The notes under the pieces were generated by a model, which was not told the DNA's origin, ran no database searches, and saw only the letters and a list, made by a program, of their open reading frames with translations. A stretch of DNA of 64,000 bases from Actinophytocola sp050699935 (GTDB taxonomy: Bacteria; Actinomycetota; Actinomycetes; Mycobacteriales; Pseudonocardiaceae): assembly GCF_050699935.1 (NCBI RefSeq), contig NZ_JBOHGB010000004.1, positions 62,001 through 126,000 on the forward strand, written 5' to 3'. A program made the translations under genes and the position numbers. Below are positions 7,825 to 17,441 of this stretch, piece after piece (position 1 is the first letter of the stretch; each line of letters begins with the position of its first letter).

Positions 7825-8972
7825 CCGACCACGGACGCGGGGCGGCCATCGCCGGCGTGTACACCACCGACCAGGGTGAGCTGACCGGCCGGACCCACCA
7901 CGACGTGCTGCGCGAAGCGATCCTCGGTGCGCTGGCCGACGCGGAGATCGACCTGGCGGAGGTCGACGGCGTGGCCAACGTTCGCTCGGAGAGCAAGAGC
8001 GCCGCGGTCTCCGCGCCGGGCCTGTGGGCCGAGCTGCTCGACAGGCCGCTGCACTACCACCACATGGTGGACGTCGCCGGCGCCTCGCACGGCGCGTGCG
8101 TCGCGCACGCCGCGGCGCACGTCTCGGCCGGACTGTGCGACACGGTGGTCGTGGTGAGCGGCTGGATCCGCGGCAGCCGCAAGGAGATCGTCCGTGAGAT
8201 GGCCTACATGCACGGCGAGTTCGACGCCTCGTGGGGCAGCCTCGCCGCGTCCTGGTTCGCCATGATCGCGCGCGAGTTCCAGCGCCGCCACCACGTCACG
8301 ATGGACCACCTCGGCCACGTGGCGGTCGCGGCCCGGAAGTGGGCACTGCACCACCCGCAGGCGCTGCGCCGAACCCCACTGTCCATGGAGGACGTCCGGG
8401 CGGCACCGATGATCGCCGAGCCGCTGCGCAAGTTCGACTGCTGCCAGACCAACAACGGCGCGGGCGCGGTCGTGGTCACCACGCCCGAGCGGGCCCGCCG
8501 CACGGGACGCGCACCGGTGACCGTGCTCGGCTCCGGCGAGTGTTACACGCGGCGCGGCTACACCGACGTCTTCACGGCCCTGGACGACGGTGGCGCGGCG
8601 ATGTCGGCGAACCGCGCGTGGCGGTCGGCCGGCGTGACCGCCCGGGACGTGCAGCTGTTCGGCCTGTACGACCCGTTCAGCTTCATGCCGTTACTCCTGT
8701 TGGAGCAGATCGGCTACTGCACCCCGGGAGAGGCAGCCGAGCTCGCCGAGGCGGGTGAGCTCGCGCCCGGCGGCAGTGTCGCGCTCAACACTCACGGCGG
8801 TGCGCTGTCCTGGGGCAACAGCATCAACTCGCTGGCGCACGTGATCGAGTCGGTGCGTCAGCTGCAGGGTCGGGCGGACGAGCGCCAGGTGCGCGACCCC
8901 GAGTTCGCCGTCGTGCACGGGTTCGGTGGGCCGCTCAACCTGCACAGCACCGTCGTCCTGGCCAGGCGGTAG
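7821..8972 (+). CDS. SCPx-type thiolase-fold protein, possible retro-aldolase (Ltp2-like)
   Basis: This 383-residue protein has the thiolase fold in the lipid-transfer (SCPx) version common in actinobacteria. The region where classical thiolases place the nucleophilic Cys reads DVAGASHGACVAH, without the usual CSTG/CASG context. The C-terminal Cys-Gly of classical thiolases is replaced by GFGGPLN. Proteins of this kind paired with a DUF35 subunit include aldol lyases (Ltp2 with ChsH2) that split beta-hydroxyacyl-CoAs, and this is a plausible role here. It starts at ATGA overlapping the DUF35 stop, so the two are coupled. Confidence 0.75.
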   Translation: MTDHGRGAAIAGVYTTDQGELTGRTHHDVLREAILGALADAEIDLAEVDGVANVRSESKSAAVSAPGLWAELLDRPLHYHHMVDVAGASHGACVAHAAAHVSAGLCDTVVVVSGWIRGSRKEIVREMAYMHGEFDASWGSLAASWFAMIAREFQRRHHVTMDHLGHVAVAARKWALHHPQALRRTPLSMEDVRAAPMIAEPLRKFDCCQTNNGAGAVVVTTPERARRTGRAPVTVLGSGECYTRRGYTDVFTALDDGGAAMSANRAWRSAGVTARDVQLFGLYDPFSFMPLLLLEQIGYCTPGEAAELAEAGELAPGGSVALNTHGGALSWGNSINSLAHVIESVRQLQGRADERQVRDPEFAVVHGFGGPLNLHSTVVLARR

Positions 8973-8995
8973 AAGTGGGATCTGAGGAGTACACA

Positions 8996-9886
8996 ATGGA
9001 CTCTCTGAAGTCGCGATGGGGCCGCTGGGGCGGCGACGACGAGCGCGGTGCGCTCAACTTCGTCGACACCGCCGCGACGTTGCGCGGCATCGGGCTGGTC
9101 AGCCGCGGCGAGTGCTTCTCGCTGTGCATCCCGATCCGCCGATCCGGCCCGTTCGCCGGCACGCGCACCCGCAACCGGCCGCTGCACCTGATGCGGCTGA
9201 CCGGCGGCGACTACACCGATGCCGCGGAGGGCCAGCTGTGCGTCGCCGACGACTACGTCTTCCTGCCCACGCACGGCTGCACCCACATCGACGCGCTCTG
9301 CCACGCATGGTCGGACGGCGTGCTGTACAACGGTTTTCCGTCCTCGACCGTGCGTAGCTCCGGGGCGCGCAAGCTCAGTGTGCACACGATGGGCCCGGTG
9401 TTGACCCGCGGTGTCCTCGTCGACGTCGCCGGCCTGCTCGGTGTGCCGTACCTGGAACCCGGTCTCGTCATCGGACGCGATCACGTCGAGGAGGCCCTCG
9501 CGCGGCAGGGTGTCGGCGGGCTCGAGTCGGGTGACGCGGTGCTGTTCCGGACCGGCTGGCTCGGCGCCTACGACGAGCTCGGCGCCGAGTTGTTCGAGGG
9601 CGGCTCCCGGCCCGGTATTGGCCGCGAGGTCGCCGAATGGCTGGTGGACGGGGAGGCGTGCGTGGTCGGTGCGGACACCGCCGCTGTCGAGGTGGTGCCC
9701 GGCGAGGACGGCACGACGATGCCGTTACACCTGGAACTCCTGCGAAACCAGGGGCTGCCGCTGATCGAGCTCCTCGCGCTCGACGAGCTGGCCGCGGCCG
9801 GCCATTTCGAGTTCCTGCTGGCGTTCAACCCGCTACCGGTCGTCGGCGGCACCGGCGGCCCGCTCGCCCCGATCGCGGTGGTGTGA
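8996..9886 (+). CDS. Cyclase-family (kynurenine formamidase-like) metal-dependent hydrolase
   Basis: This is a 296-residue member of the cyclase/KynB superfamily, metal enzymes that hydrolyse amides, lactones or related bonds. The metal motif HxxTHxDxxxH is present as HGCTHIDALCH (about residues 94-104), with further conserved acidic residues near VVGADTAAVE. The ATG at 8996 follows a GAGGAG site at 8985. It lies 23 bp after the thiolase-like gene and just before the importer permease. A shorter member of the same family closes another module at 57108-57758. The substrate is not predictable. Confidence 0.82.
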   Translation: MDSLKSRWGRWGGDDERGALNFVDTAATLRGIGLVSRGECFSLCIPIRRSGPFAGTRTRNRPLHLMRLTGGDYTDAAEGQLCVADDYVFLPTHGCTHIDALCHAWSDGVLYNGFPSSTVRSSGARKLSVHTMGPVLTRGVLVDVAGLLGVPYLEPGLVIGRDHVEEALARQGVGGLESGDAVLFRTGWLGAYDELGAELFEGGSRPGIGREVAEWLVDGEACVVGADTAAVEVVPGEDGTTMPLHLELLRNQGLPLIELLALDELAAAGHFEFLLAFNPLPVVGGTGGPLAPIAVV

Positions 9887-9890
9887 GGCC

Positions 9891-10829
9891 ATGACCAGAC
9901 CCAGTGGCGTGTCCGGCGACGTGCACGACAACTCCCCCGCCGACTCCCCTGCCGGAGAGCCGAACGGGACCGCGGCAGAGACCACGCGGCCGGCCGGCGA
10001 CGAGGCGCCTGCGGCGCCGCCAGTCCGCAGACGCAAGCGCCACCGGCTGCTGCTGCTCTGGCAGGCGCTGGTGCTCGTGGTGATCGTCGGTGGCTGGCAG
10101 CTCGCCATCGTGGTGTTCGACATCAGCCCGGTCGTGCTGGCCTCTCCGGTCGACGTGTGGAACTCGCTGGTGTCGGGGTTCACCCAGCCGATCGACTCGC
10201 CCGGCGCCTGGTACGGCAGCATCCTCGAGACGCTGCAGGAAGCCATGGGAGGCCTGGCGGTCGGAAGCGTGGCCGGGGTGCTCGTCGCGGCGCTGCTGGC
10301 CGAGTTCGCCGGCGCGTGGGCGGTCCTCGCGCCCTACATCGTGGCCATGCAGGTGACGCCGAAGGTCGCCATCGCGCCGCTGTTCCTGCTGCTGCTCGGC
10401 CCCGGGTACCTGCCGAAGTTCACCATCGTGGCGCTGCTGACGTTCTTCCCGATGCTCGTCAACGCCCGCTCCGGGTTCCAGATCGTGCCGGCCGAGAGGC
10501 TGGACATCGTGCGCGCACTCGGTGGCACGCGGTGGCAGGTGTTCTGGCACGTCAAGCTCCGCTCCGGACTGCCCATGATCTTCGCGGGCCTCAACGTGGC
10601 CGTCGTGTTCTCCCTGACCGGAGCCGTGGTCGGCGAGTTCGCCACCGGCGGTGACGGGCTCGGCGGCCGGGTGCAGATCTACACCACCGTGTTCGACCAG
10701 GCCGGTGTGTTCGCGGCACTCGTCCTGCTGACCATGATCGGCGTCACGCTGTTCCTGATCGTGCGAGTGATCGAGCGCAGGTTGCTGTTCTGGGCCGAGG
10801 AACGGAGCACGGATGTCGTCGGCGCGTAG
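9891..10829 (+). CDS. ABC transporter permease, SsuC/TauC type
   Basis: This membrane subunit of the NitT/TauT-type importer has 312 residues. A hydrophilic, proline-rich N-terminus of about 45 residues precedes about six membrane segments. The EAA loop is visible (RLDIVRALGGTRWQVFWHV, about residues 203-221). It follows the cyclase gene by 4 bp and overlaps the aldehyde dehydrogenase gene by 17 bp. It should work with the binding protein at 4611 and the ATPase at 17442, the only other importer parts in this operon. Confidence 0.87.
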   Translation: MTRPSGVSGDVHDNSPADSPAGEPNGTAAETTRPAGDEAPAAPPVRRRKRHRLLLLWQALVLVVIVGGWQLAIVVFDISPVVLASPVDVWNSLVSGFTQPIDSPGAWYGSILETLQEAMGGLAVGSVAGVLVAALLAEFAGAWAVLAPYIVAMQVTPKVAIAPLFLLLLGPGYLPKFTIVALLTFFPMLVNARSGFQIVPAERLDIVRALGGTRWQVFWHVKLRSGLPMIFAGLNVAVVFSLTGAVVGEFATGGDGLGGRVQIYTTVFDQAGVFAALVLLTMIGVTLFLIVRVIERRLLFWAEERSTDVVGA

Positions 10830-12297
10830 GAACACCACCGCCGGGGCGCGGGAGTTCGACGGCGTGTACATCGACGGCGAGCACCGCACGGGCACCGCGC
10901 CGGAGCCGGTCGAGTCGGTCGACCCGGCCACGGGACAGGTGTGGGCACGGATCGACGCCGCCGGACCCGAGCAGGTCGCTGAGGCCGTCGCCGTCGCCCG
11001 GCGCTGCCTGGACACCGCCTGGGCGCGGGTGGAGCCGGGTGAGCGCGGCGCCTGCCTGTACCGGCTGGCCGATCGGCTGGTCACCCACCGCGACATGCTG
11101 GCCCTCCTGGAGACCACCGACAACGGCAAGCCACTGCGCGACACCCGCGAGGAGATCCTTCGCGCCGCGCGGTGGCTCCGGTTCTTCGCAGGCGCCGCGG
11201 ACAAGCTGTACGGCCACACCATTCCGATGGGCGACGGGCTCGAGGTCCGCACCTATCGCAAGCCCTACGGGGTGATCGCGGCGATCACCCCGTGGAACTC
11301 GCCGATCTACCAGTACGTTTGGAAGCTCGGTCCGACACTGGCGGCCGGGAACACGGTCGTGCTCAAGCCATCGCAGCTGGCGCCGGTGACGGCGACCGTG
11401 CTGGCGGGGCTCATCGACGAGGCGGGATTCCCGCCCGGCGCGGTGAACGTGGTTACGGGGGACGGCACGGTCGGCGCCGCGCTCGTCAACTCGCCCGGGG
11501 TCGACAAGGTCACCTTCACCGGGGGCACGGGCACCGCCCGCACGGTCGCCGCCGCCGCCGGCCATCGCCTGGTCCCCGCCACGGTGGAGAGCGGCGGCAA
11601 GACACCCCTGCTTGTGTTCGCCGACGCCGACCTCGACCTGGCCGTCGACATCGCCGCGCGGGTGGGCTTCCGCTCCGCCGGCCAGTCCTGCGCCCAAGTG
11701 TCCAGGGTGCTGGTCGCGCGCCCGGTGTACGAGCGGTTCCTCGGCCGGTTCGCGGATCGGGCCGGCGCGCTGCGCCTCGGCGACCCCACCGCGATGGAGA
11801 CCGATGTCGGGCCCGTGATCTCGGCCGCGGCACGTGACCGCATCACCGCGAGCATCGAGGCCGGCAGGCGTGCCGGGCACCGGTTGATCCGCGGCGGGAC
11901 ACCGGTCACCGGCCGGCCCGGATTCTTCGTGACACCAACGATCTTCGCCGACGCCGGCCCCGATTCACCGCTGTGGCGGGCGGAGATCTTCGGTCCCGTC
12001 GTCGCGGTCCTGGCGTTCGACACCGAGGAGGAGGCGGTCGCGCTGGCCAATGACTCGGACTATGGACTGGTCGCCGCCGTGTGCACGACCGACACGCATC
12101 GCGCGGGCCGGGTGTCGCACGCGCTCGAGACCGGCGTCGTATGTGTGAACGCCTACCGCCCCGGCCACTGGCAGGTTCCCTACGGCGGCCGCAAGAACAG
12201 CGGCTTCGGCCTGGAGAACGGGCTCGAGGCCATGCACGAGTACTCCGTTCCGCAGACCCATGTGGTCGGTACCGCGAGCGATTCCGGGAGGTCTTGA
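10813..12297 (+). CDS. NAD(P)-dependent aldehyde dehydrogenase
   Basis: This enzyme would oxidise an aldehyde to the acid, or to the CoA ester in some members. The 494 residues match the ALDH family in length. The general-base Glu is in VESGGK (residue 259) and the nucleophilic Cys in GQSCAQ (residue 293). The cofactor segment ITPWNSP and the C-terminal motif EIFGPVV are present. The start at 10813 lies inside the permease gene, with GAGGAACGGAG upstream. Its stop TGA shares a base with the ATG of the ThDP enzyme (TGATG), so the two are coupled. An aldehyde made by that enzyme or by the aldolase-like protein is a reasonable substrate. Confidence 0.9.
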   Translation: MSSARRNTTAGAREFDGVYIDGEHRTGTAPEPVESVDPATGQVWARIDAAGPEQVAEAVAVARRCLDTAWARVEPGERGACLYRLADRLVTHRDMLALLETTDNGKPLRDTREEILRAARWLRFFAGAADKLYGHTIPMGDGLEVRTYRKPYGVIAAITPWNSPIYQYVWKLGPTLAAGNTVVLKPSQLAPVTATVLAGLIDEAGFPPGAVNVVTGDGTVGAALVNSPGVDKVTFTGGTGTARTVAAAAGHRLVPATVESGGKTPLLVFADADLDLAVDIAARVGFRSAGQSCAQVSRVLVARPVYERFLGRFADRAGALRLGDPTAMETDVGPVISAAARDRITASIEAGRRAGHRLIRGGTPVTGRPGFFVTPTIFADAGPDSPLWRAEIFGPVVAVLAFDTEEEAVALANDSDYGLVAAVCTTDTHRAGRVSHALETGVVCVNAYRPGHWQVPYGGRKNSGFGLENGLEAMHEYSVPQTHVVGTASDSGRS

Positions 12298-14060
12298 TGC
12301 GAGCCACGACAGCGCAACTGATGGTGCGGACCCTGGCCGACGCCGGCGTGGAGGTGGTGGCCGGCATCCCCGGCCACACCACGTTCGCCCTCGCCGACGC
12401 ACTGCTCGACGAGCCGCGGATCCGGCCCTTCCTGATCCGACACGAGAGCATCGCCTCGTTCGCCGCGGACGCCTATTACCGCGTGTCCGGAAAGCTGATG
12501 GCGGTGTTCGCGCACACCTTCGCCGGGACCGCGAACCTCGTGACCGGGATCGGGACCGCCTACGCCGACTCCTCCGCGATGCTGGTCATCCACGGCGAGG
12601 AGGTGCGCGCGACCCTCGGCCGCGGCGCCTACCAGGAATTCTCCCGCGGCATGGACGCCGACATGGCGCAGGTGCTGCGGCACGTGACCAAGCGGGCGTG
12701 GCAGTGCCACACCCCGCTGCAGATCGTCGAGCAGACGCTGCGCGCGCTGCGTACCGCGACGACCGGCCGTCCCGGCCCGGTGTCGTTGAGCGTGTTCTTC
12801 GAGCTGTGGGAGCAGGAGGCCGAGATCCCCCAGTGGCCGGACCTCACCGGTTACCTGCCCGCCACGGGCGAGTCCCGCCCTACCACGGCCGCCGTGGACC
12901 GCGCGGTGGCGACGCTGACGAAGGCGCGGCGACCGCTGATCGTCGCGGGCAACGGCATCAACCTCGGGCGCGCGCAGCCCGAGCTCCTCGCCCTCGCCGA
13001 GGCGACCGGGATTCCCGTCGCCACCACGGTCACGGGCAAGGGCGCGTTCCCGGAGGACCACGTGCAGTCCGTCGGCGTGGTCGGCTGGGTCGGCACCGAG
13101 GTCGCGAACTGGACCGCCCAGCATGCCGACGTCGTGCTGGCCGTCGGCGCGCGGATGACCGAGTCCGCCACCAGTTCGTGGCAGCCGAACGGTGCCTTCG
13201 ACCCGAACCGCACGGTGCTGATCCAGAGCGATATCGAGCCGACCGAGATCGGGAACGTCTTCCCCGTCGGCGCTGGTCTGCTCGGCGATGCGTCCGCCGT
13301 GCTCACCGACCTGCGGGAAGCTCTCGACGCGTGGACAACTCCGCGTGACTGGCGCGACGAGGTCGGTCGCCGCCGCGACGAATGGGCACAGGTCGCACTG
13401 AACGCGCTCAGCAAGTCCGGCCAGCCCATGCCGGTCGGTCCGGTGCTGTCCGCGCTGCGCGACCAGACCGCGAACCAGCCCCTCAACATCGTGTGCGACG
13501 TGGGCAAGCACCACAAGTGGGTCGCGCAGCAGTTCCCGGTGCACGCCGGTGACATGGTGGTCAGCAGCATGGGCGCGGGCACCATGGGCATTGGACCGTG
13601 CGGTGCGGTCGGTGCCGCGCTCGGCCGGCCGAGGGCACGGACGATCGCCTGGGTTGGCGACGGCGGCATGTCGATGTCGCTCCCCGTCCTGCCGACGGTC
13701 GCCGAGCACAACGTGCCCGTGCTGTTCGTGGTGATCGACGACGGCGCCTACGGAGCGGTGGTCAACTCCCAGCTCAACCGGTACGGCCGGACGTCGTTCG
13801 CGGAGTTCAACGGCGGCGGCACCCGGGACTACCGGCTGGACCTGGCCGCGGTTGCCGAGGCGGCCGGGGTTCCCGCCCGCCGTGTGGAGACCATCGACGA
13901 CTGCAAGTCCGCCCTCGACTGGGGCCTGCACCACGACGGTCCCGCGCTTATCGACGTCATCGTGGACCGCGCGTCGTCGGCCCCGCCCGGTGGTGGATTC
14001 AAGCTCGGCGACGTATGGAACCACCCGATCTTCCCGTGGGTGGGAGTCACCCCGCGATGA
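12297..14060 (+). CDS. Thiamine-diphosphate-dependent enzyme (acetolactate synthase/decarboxylase superfamily)
   Basis: This 587-residue protein has the three-domain POX-like layout: Pyr domain (1-170), central domain (about 195-330) and PP domain (about 370-560). The catalytic Glu is in RHESIASFAA (residue 50). The Mg-ThDP motif is GDGG followed about 25 residues later by IDDGAYG, with Asp-Asp where Asn-Asn is more usual. Such enzymes decarboxylate 2-oxo acids or cleave/condense acyloins. Between an aldehyde dehydrogenase and an ADP-forming CoA ligase, a 2-oxoacid decarboxylase or lyase yielding an aldehyde fits the context, but the product is not proven. Confidence 0.82.
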   Translation: MRATTAQLMVRTLADAGVEVVAGIPGHTTFALADALLDEPRIRPFLIRHESIASFAADAYYRVSGKLMAVFAHTFAGTANLVTGIGTAYADSSAMLVIHGEEVRATLGRGAYQEFSRGMDADMAQVLRHVTKRAWQCHTPLQIVEQTLRALRTATTGRPGPVSLSVFFELWEQEAEIPQWPDLTGYLPATGESRPTTAAVDRAVATLTKARRPLIVAGNGINLGRAQPELLALAEATGIPVATTVTGKGAFPEDHVQSVGVVGWVGTEVANWTAQHADVVLAVGARMTESATSSWQPNGAFDPNRTVLIQSDIEPTEIGNVFPVGAGLLGDASAVLTDLREALDAWTTPRDWRDEVGRRRDEWAQVALNALSKSGQPMPVGPVLSALRDQTANQPLNIVCDVGKHHKWVAQQFPVHAGDMVVSSMGAGTMGIGPCGAVGAALGRPRARTIAWVGDGGMSMSLPVLPTVAEHNVPVLFVVIDDGAYGAVVNSQLNRYGRTSFAEFNGGGTRDYRLDLAAVAEAAGVPARRVETIDDCKSALDWGLHHDGPALIDVIVDRASSAPPGGGFKLGDVWNHPIFPWVGVTPR

Positions 14061-16135
14061 ACCAGCCCGACCGCACCGATCCGCGGGCGCTCGATCGGCT
14101 GTTCGCACCGAAGAGCGTCGCGCTGGTCGGCGCGTCGGCCACGCCAAGCAGCATCGGCGACCGGCAGTACCGCGCCCTTCTGCGCGCCTGCCCGCGACCG
14201 GAGCTGTACCTGGTGAACCCGCGCCGGGCCGAGATCGACGGCCGGCGCGTGTACGCCTCGCTCGCCGAGCTTCCCGTCGTACCGGACGTGGCGATCGTGC
14301 TCGTGCGCGCCGCCCTGACGTTCGACGCGGTCGGCGCGGCCATCGGCCTCGGTGTGCCGTACGTGATCGTCGGCAGTGCCGGCTTCGACCAGGCCGGCCG
14401 CGACCGCCTGCGGGCCCTCGTCTCCGGCACCGGCACCCGGCTGGTAGGCCCGAACAGCGAGGGCCTGGTGGACTGGACACGGCCGATTCCGTTGACATTC
14501 AACGCGATCGGCGCCGCACCGCCCACGGCGACCGGGACGGACGAGCCGGACCCGCGGCCACGCATCGGGATCGTCTCGCACAGTGGCGCGCTCGCGTTCG
14601 CGGCACTCGCCGGACTCGACGCGCGCGGCGCGCGGGTGACGACCGTGGTGTCCACGGGGGACGAAGCGGACCTCGACCTGTGCGACTTCCTCGAGTACGG
14701 CGCCACGTCCGGTGGCTGCGACGTGCTGGCGCTGACCGTGGAGTCGCTCGGCGCCGTGCCGAGGTTCCTGTGCTCGGTGGACGTCGCGCGGGCGGCCGGC
14801 TGCCAGCTGGTCGCGTTGTGGCTGGGCACGAGCGCGGGAACCCGGGCCGCGGTCGAGTCGCACACCGGTCGTGCCACCACATCCGCCCGCATCACCCGGG
14901 CCGTATTCGACCGCTGCGGCATCGCCGTCGCCGACGATCTCGACACACTCGTCGCGCTGGCCGCGCACCGGCCACCGACGGCACCGGGATCGTCCGGTGG
15001 GCGGCGAGTGGCGGTGGTATCCGCGGCCGGCGGCCCGGCAATCCTGGCCGCCGACCACCTGCTGGCCGCGGGATTCGAGGTTCCCGAGCTGCCGGCGTCT
15101 CTTCGGTCCACACTGGACGAACTGCTGCCACCGTACGCGGCCACCGCCAACCCGGTGGACGTGAGCGCTCAGGTGGCGCTGGGCCCGGTGGCCGCATCGG
15201 TGGTGGAGCGGCTGATGCGCGCCGCCGAGGTGGACGGCGTGCTGCTGGTCGGTCTGCTCGGCTACCGCGACCTGACCACCGAGCCGTGGCCGCGAGTACT
15301 CGCCGAGTCGGGCAAGCCGCTGGTGGTCTGGTCCTACACGGAGCCGACCGAGGCCAACCGCGCCCTGCTGAACCGGAGCCGCACCGGATGGGCCACGACC
15401 GCACGCGGCGCCGCCGCGGTCATGGCCGCCGCGCTGGCACCTCCCAGGCACGGCGACACCGTCGCACCGCCACGCCGGCAGGAGCGGCGACACGGGCGGA
15501 TACCGGTCGACTTCCCCGCAGCCGCCGAGGATCTGGCGACAGCCGGTGTGCCGGTGGTGCCCACCGTCGCGGTGTCCACTCCGGACGATGCCGTCGCCGC
15601 CGCAGCCGGCCGCGAGGCGGTGCTCAAGAGCCTGCCGGACGGGTTCGGCGCCAAGACAGACTGGGGCGGCGTCGTCACCCACGTCGGTGACGCCGCCGGC
15701 ATCCGGTCGGCATTCCGCCGGCTCACCGCCGCAGCAGCGGCCGCGGGGCACCAACCGCGCATCGTGGTGCAGCCCCAGATCACCGGGCACGAAGTCCTCG
15801 TGGGCGCGGTCAACAACGCAGACGGCGCCGTGTTGACGGTAGTCGGCTCGGGCGGGGTGCTCACCGACCTCGTCGACGACGCCGCCTTCCGGCTCGCCCC
15901 ACTCTCCGCCCGCGACAGCCGGGAGTGGGTCGCCGAGCTCGCGATCGGGCGGCGCGTGCTCGCCGGGTTCCGCGACCTGCCACCGTGCCCGATCGACCCG
16001 CTGGCCGAGCTCGTCGCCCGCTTCTCCCGCTGGGCAACGGGCCTGCCGACCGCGGGTTGGTCCAGCATCGAGCTGAACCCCGTGATCGTCACACCCGCAC
16101 GCGCGGTCGCCGTCGACATCCGCATCACCTCCTGA
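14057..16135 (+). CDS. ADP-forming acetyl/acyl-CoA synthetase, fused alpha-beta subunits
   Basis: This family interconverts acyl-CoA + ADP + Pi and acid + ATP + CoA. The 692-residue chain has a CoA-binding Rossmann domain (about 10-135), ligase-CoA domains (about 165-460) and an ATP-grasp domain (about 480-690). The phosphorylatable His is visible in ESHTG (about residue 274), and the ATP-grasp part shows VLKSLPDGFGAKTDWGG. It starts in an ATGA overlap with the ThDP enzyme. It could recover ATP from a CoA ester made in this operon or activate the acid from the aldehyde dehydrogenase. Confidence 0.85.
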   Translation: MNQPDRTDPRALDRLFAPKSVALVGASATPSSIGDRQYRALLRACPRPELYLVNPRRAEIDGRRVYASLAELPVVPDVAIVLVRAALTFDAVGAAIGLGVPYVIVGSAGFDQAGRDRLRALVSGTGTRLVGPNSEGLVDWTRPIPLTFNAIGAAPPTATGTDEPDPRPRIGIVSHSGALAFAALAGLDARGARVTTVVSTGDEADLDLCDFLEYGATSGGCDVLALTVESLGAVPRFLCSVDVARAAGCQLVALWLGTSAGTRAAVESHTGRATTSARITRAVFDRCGIAVADDLDTLVALAAHRPPTAPGSSGGRRVAVVSAAGGPAILAADHLLAAGFEVPELPASLRSTLDELLPPYAATANPVDVSAQVALGPVAASVVERLMRAAEVDGVLLVGLLGYRDLTTEPWPRVLAESGKPLVVWSYTEPTEANRALLNRSRTGWATTARGAAAVMAAALAPPRHGDTVAPPRRQERRHGRIPVDFPAAAEDLATAGVPVVPTVAVSTPDDAVAAAAGREAVLKSLPDGFGAKTDWGGVVTHVGDAAGIRSAFRRLTAAAAAAGHQPRIVVQPQITGHEVLVGAVNNADGAVLTVVGSGGVLTDLVDDAAFRLAPLSARDSREWVAELAIGRRVLAGFRDLPPCPIDPLAELVARFSRWATGLPTAGWSSIELNPVIVTPARAVAVDIRITS

Positions 16136-16152
16136 CCGGAAGGCCGAACGCC

Positions 16153-17424
16153 ATGCCCCGACCCGTCGACCACCTCGAACCGCTCGGCGCCGCGGTCGCG
16201 CTGACGTCGTTCGACCGGACACCGGAACCGTTGCGGAACACCGTGGACAAGGCGCTGCGAGCGGTGCTGGTGTGCACCGCGCTCGGCATCGCCGGCGAGT
16301 GGTGGGTACTGCCGCAACGGTGGCCGGACCTGGACGGCACGGCTGACCGCGACCTGCTGGGCACCGCGGTCGCACTCGGCACGCTGGCCGGTGCCGCCGA
16401 CCTCGACCCCATGGACATCGGCCCGTCGCACACCCCACTGTCGGCCACGCTGGCGAGCGGGCTCGCGGCGACCGTCTCCGGCGCGCCGGGTGAACGGATC
16501 GCCGACGGCGTGCTCGCCGGAATCGACGTGGCGCTGCGGCTACGCCGGACGATCACCGGCACCCGGCCGGGCGTCGGCTTCCACAGCCCCGGCGTGTTCG
16601 GCACGGTGGCCGCGGCGGCCGCCGCCGCCCGCACGCTGTGCCTGAGCCGTGCGGCGTGTGCCGACGCTGTCGCGATCGCCCTGACCCGCGCGGGTGGGCT
16701 GGCCGTCAACAGCGCCGCCACGCGCATCGGGCTGACCCACTTCGGCTGGGGCACCGCACACGGCCTCGAGGCCGCGCTCCTCGCCGCCCAGGGCTGGACG
16801 GCATCGCACGACCTCGGCAAGGCCCTCGACACGCTGTTCCCCGGCATGGCCACCGAACCACCCCCGGAGTCCAGACCGGCCCTCACCGCGGGGGACGTGA
16901 TCTTCAAGCACTACCCGTGCAACATCTACCTGAACCTGGTCGTCCTGGCGCTGCGGGATCTCCCTCCGGACGGCGCCGGCCTGCTCCGCATTGACATGCC
17001 GCTGATCCCGCATCTGGACAACCCCAAGCCGGCCGGCGTGCGCGCGGCGCGCAACAGTGCCCAGGCGGTCGCCGGGATCGTGTCCGGTGCGGGCACCGGC
17101 TACGCCGCGTTCTGCGGCGCCGCCGACCGGTGGGAGCCGACAGGTTCGGTCACCGATGCGGCGAACCAGGTCGCCCTGCACATGGATACCGCGCTCAGCA
17201 CTCGACTGGACGAGGCGATCGTGCGAGTCAGCGGCCCCGGCGGGCACACCAGCGAGCACGCCATGAGCGAGCTCGGTCCGTGGGGAGCCGACCACGCCGC
17301 CGCGCTCACTTCGGGCGTCGTCGACGCCGCGCTGGTCGACTCGATCTACCGCCTCGACCACGCCCACGCGTTCGGCGCGGTGCTCGACCTGTTCCGCCAC
17401 ACCGACGCCGACCGCAGCCGATGA
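16153..17424 (+). CDS. MmgE/PrpD family protein
   Basis: This 423-residue protein belongs to the MmgE/PrpD family (2-methylcitrate dehydratase, cis-aconitate decarboxylase and relatives). These enzymes remove water or CO2 from tricarboxylic or related acids. The helical first domain has GVGFHSPGVFGTVAAAAAAA (about residues 139-158) and SAATRIGLTHFGWGTAHG. The smaller lid domain contains FKHYPCN, a family hallmark. It lies 17 bp after the CoA synthetase and overlaps or abuts the ATPase gene. The exact acid is unknown. Confidence 0.82.
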   Translation: MPRPVDHLEPLGAAVALTSFDRTPEPLRNTVDKALRAVLVCTALGIAGEWWVLPQRWPDLDGTADRDLLGTAVALGTLAGAADLDPMDIGPSHTPLSATLASGLAATVSGAPGERIADGVLAGIDVALRLRRTITGTRPGVGFHSPGVFGTVAAAAAAARTLCLSRAACADAVAIALTRAGGLAVNSAATRIGLTHFGWGTAHGLEAALLAAQGWTASHDLGKALDTLFPGMATEPPPESRPALTAGDVIFKHYPCNIYLNLVVLALRDLPPDGAGLLRIDMPLIPHLDNPKPAGVRAARNSAQAVAGIVSGAGTGYAAFCGAADRWEPTGSVTDAANQVALHMDTALSTRLDEAIVRVSGPGGHTSEHAMSELGPWGADHAAALTSGVVDAALVDSIYRLDHAHAFGAVLDLFRHTDADRSR

Positions 17425-17441
17425 ACGCTGGGAGCAGAGCC

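Noticed and set aside
12180..16438. Long minus-strand frames of 772 and 869 residues opposite the ThDP enzyme and ADP-forming synthetase genes
   Set aside because: They are complements of well-supported genes, lack any domain motif and reflect high third-position GC.
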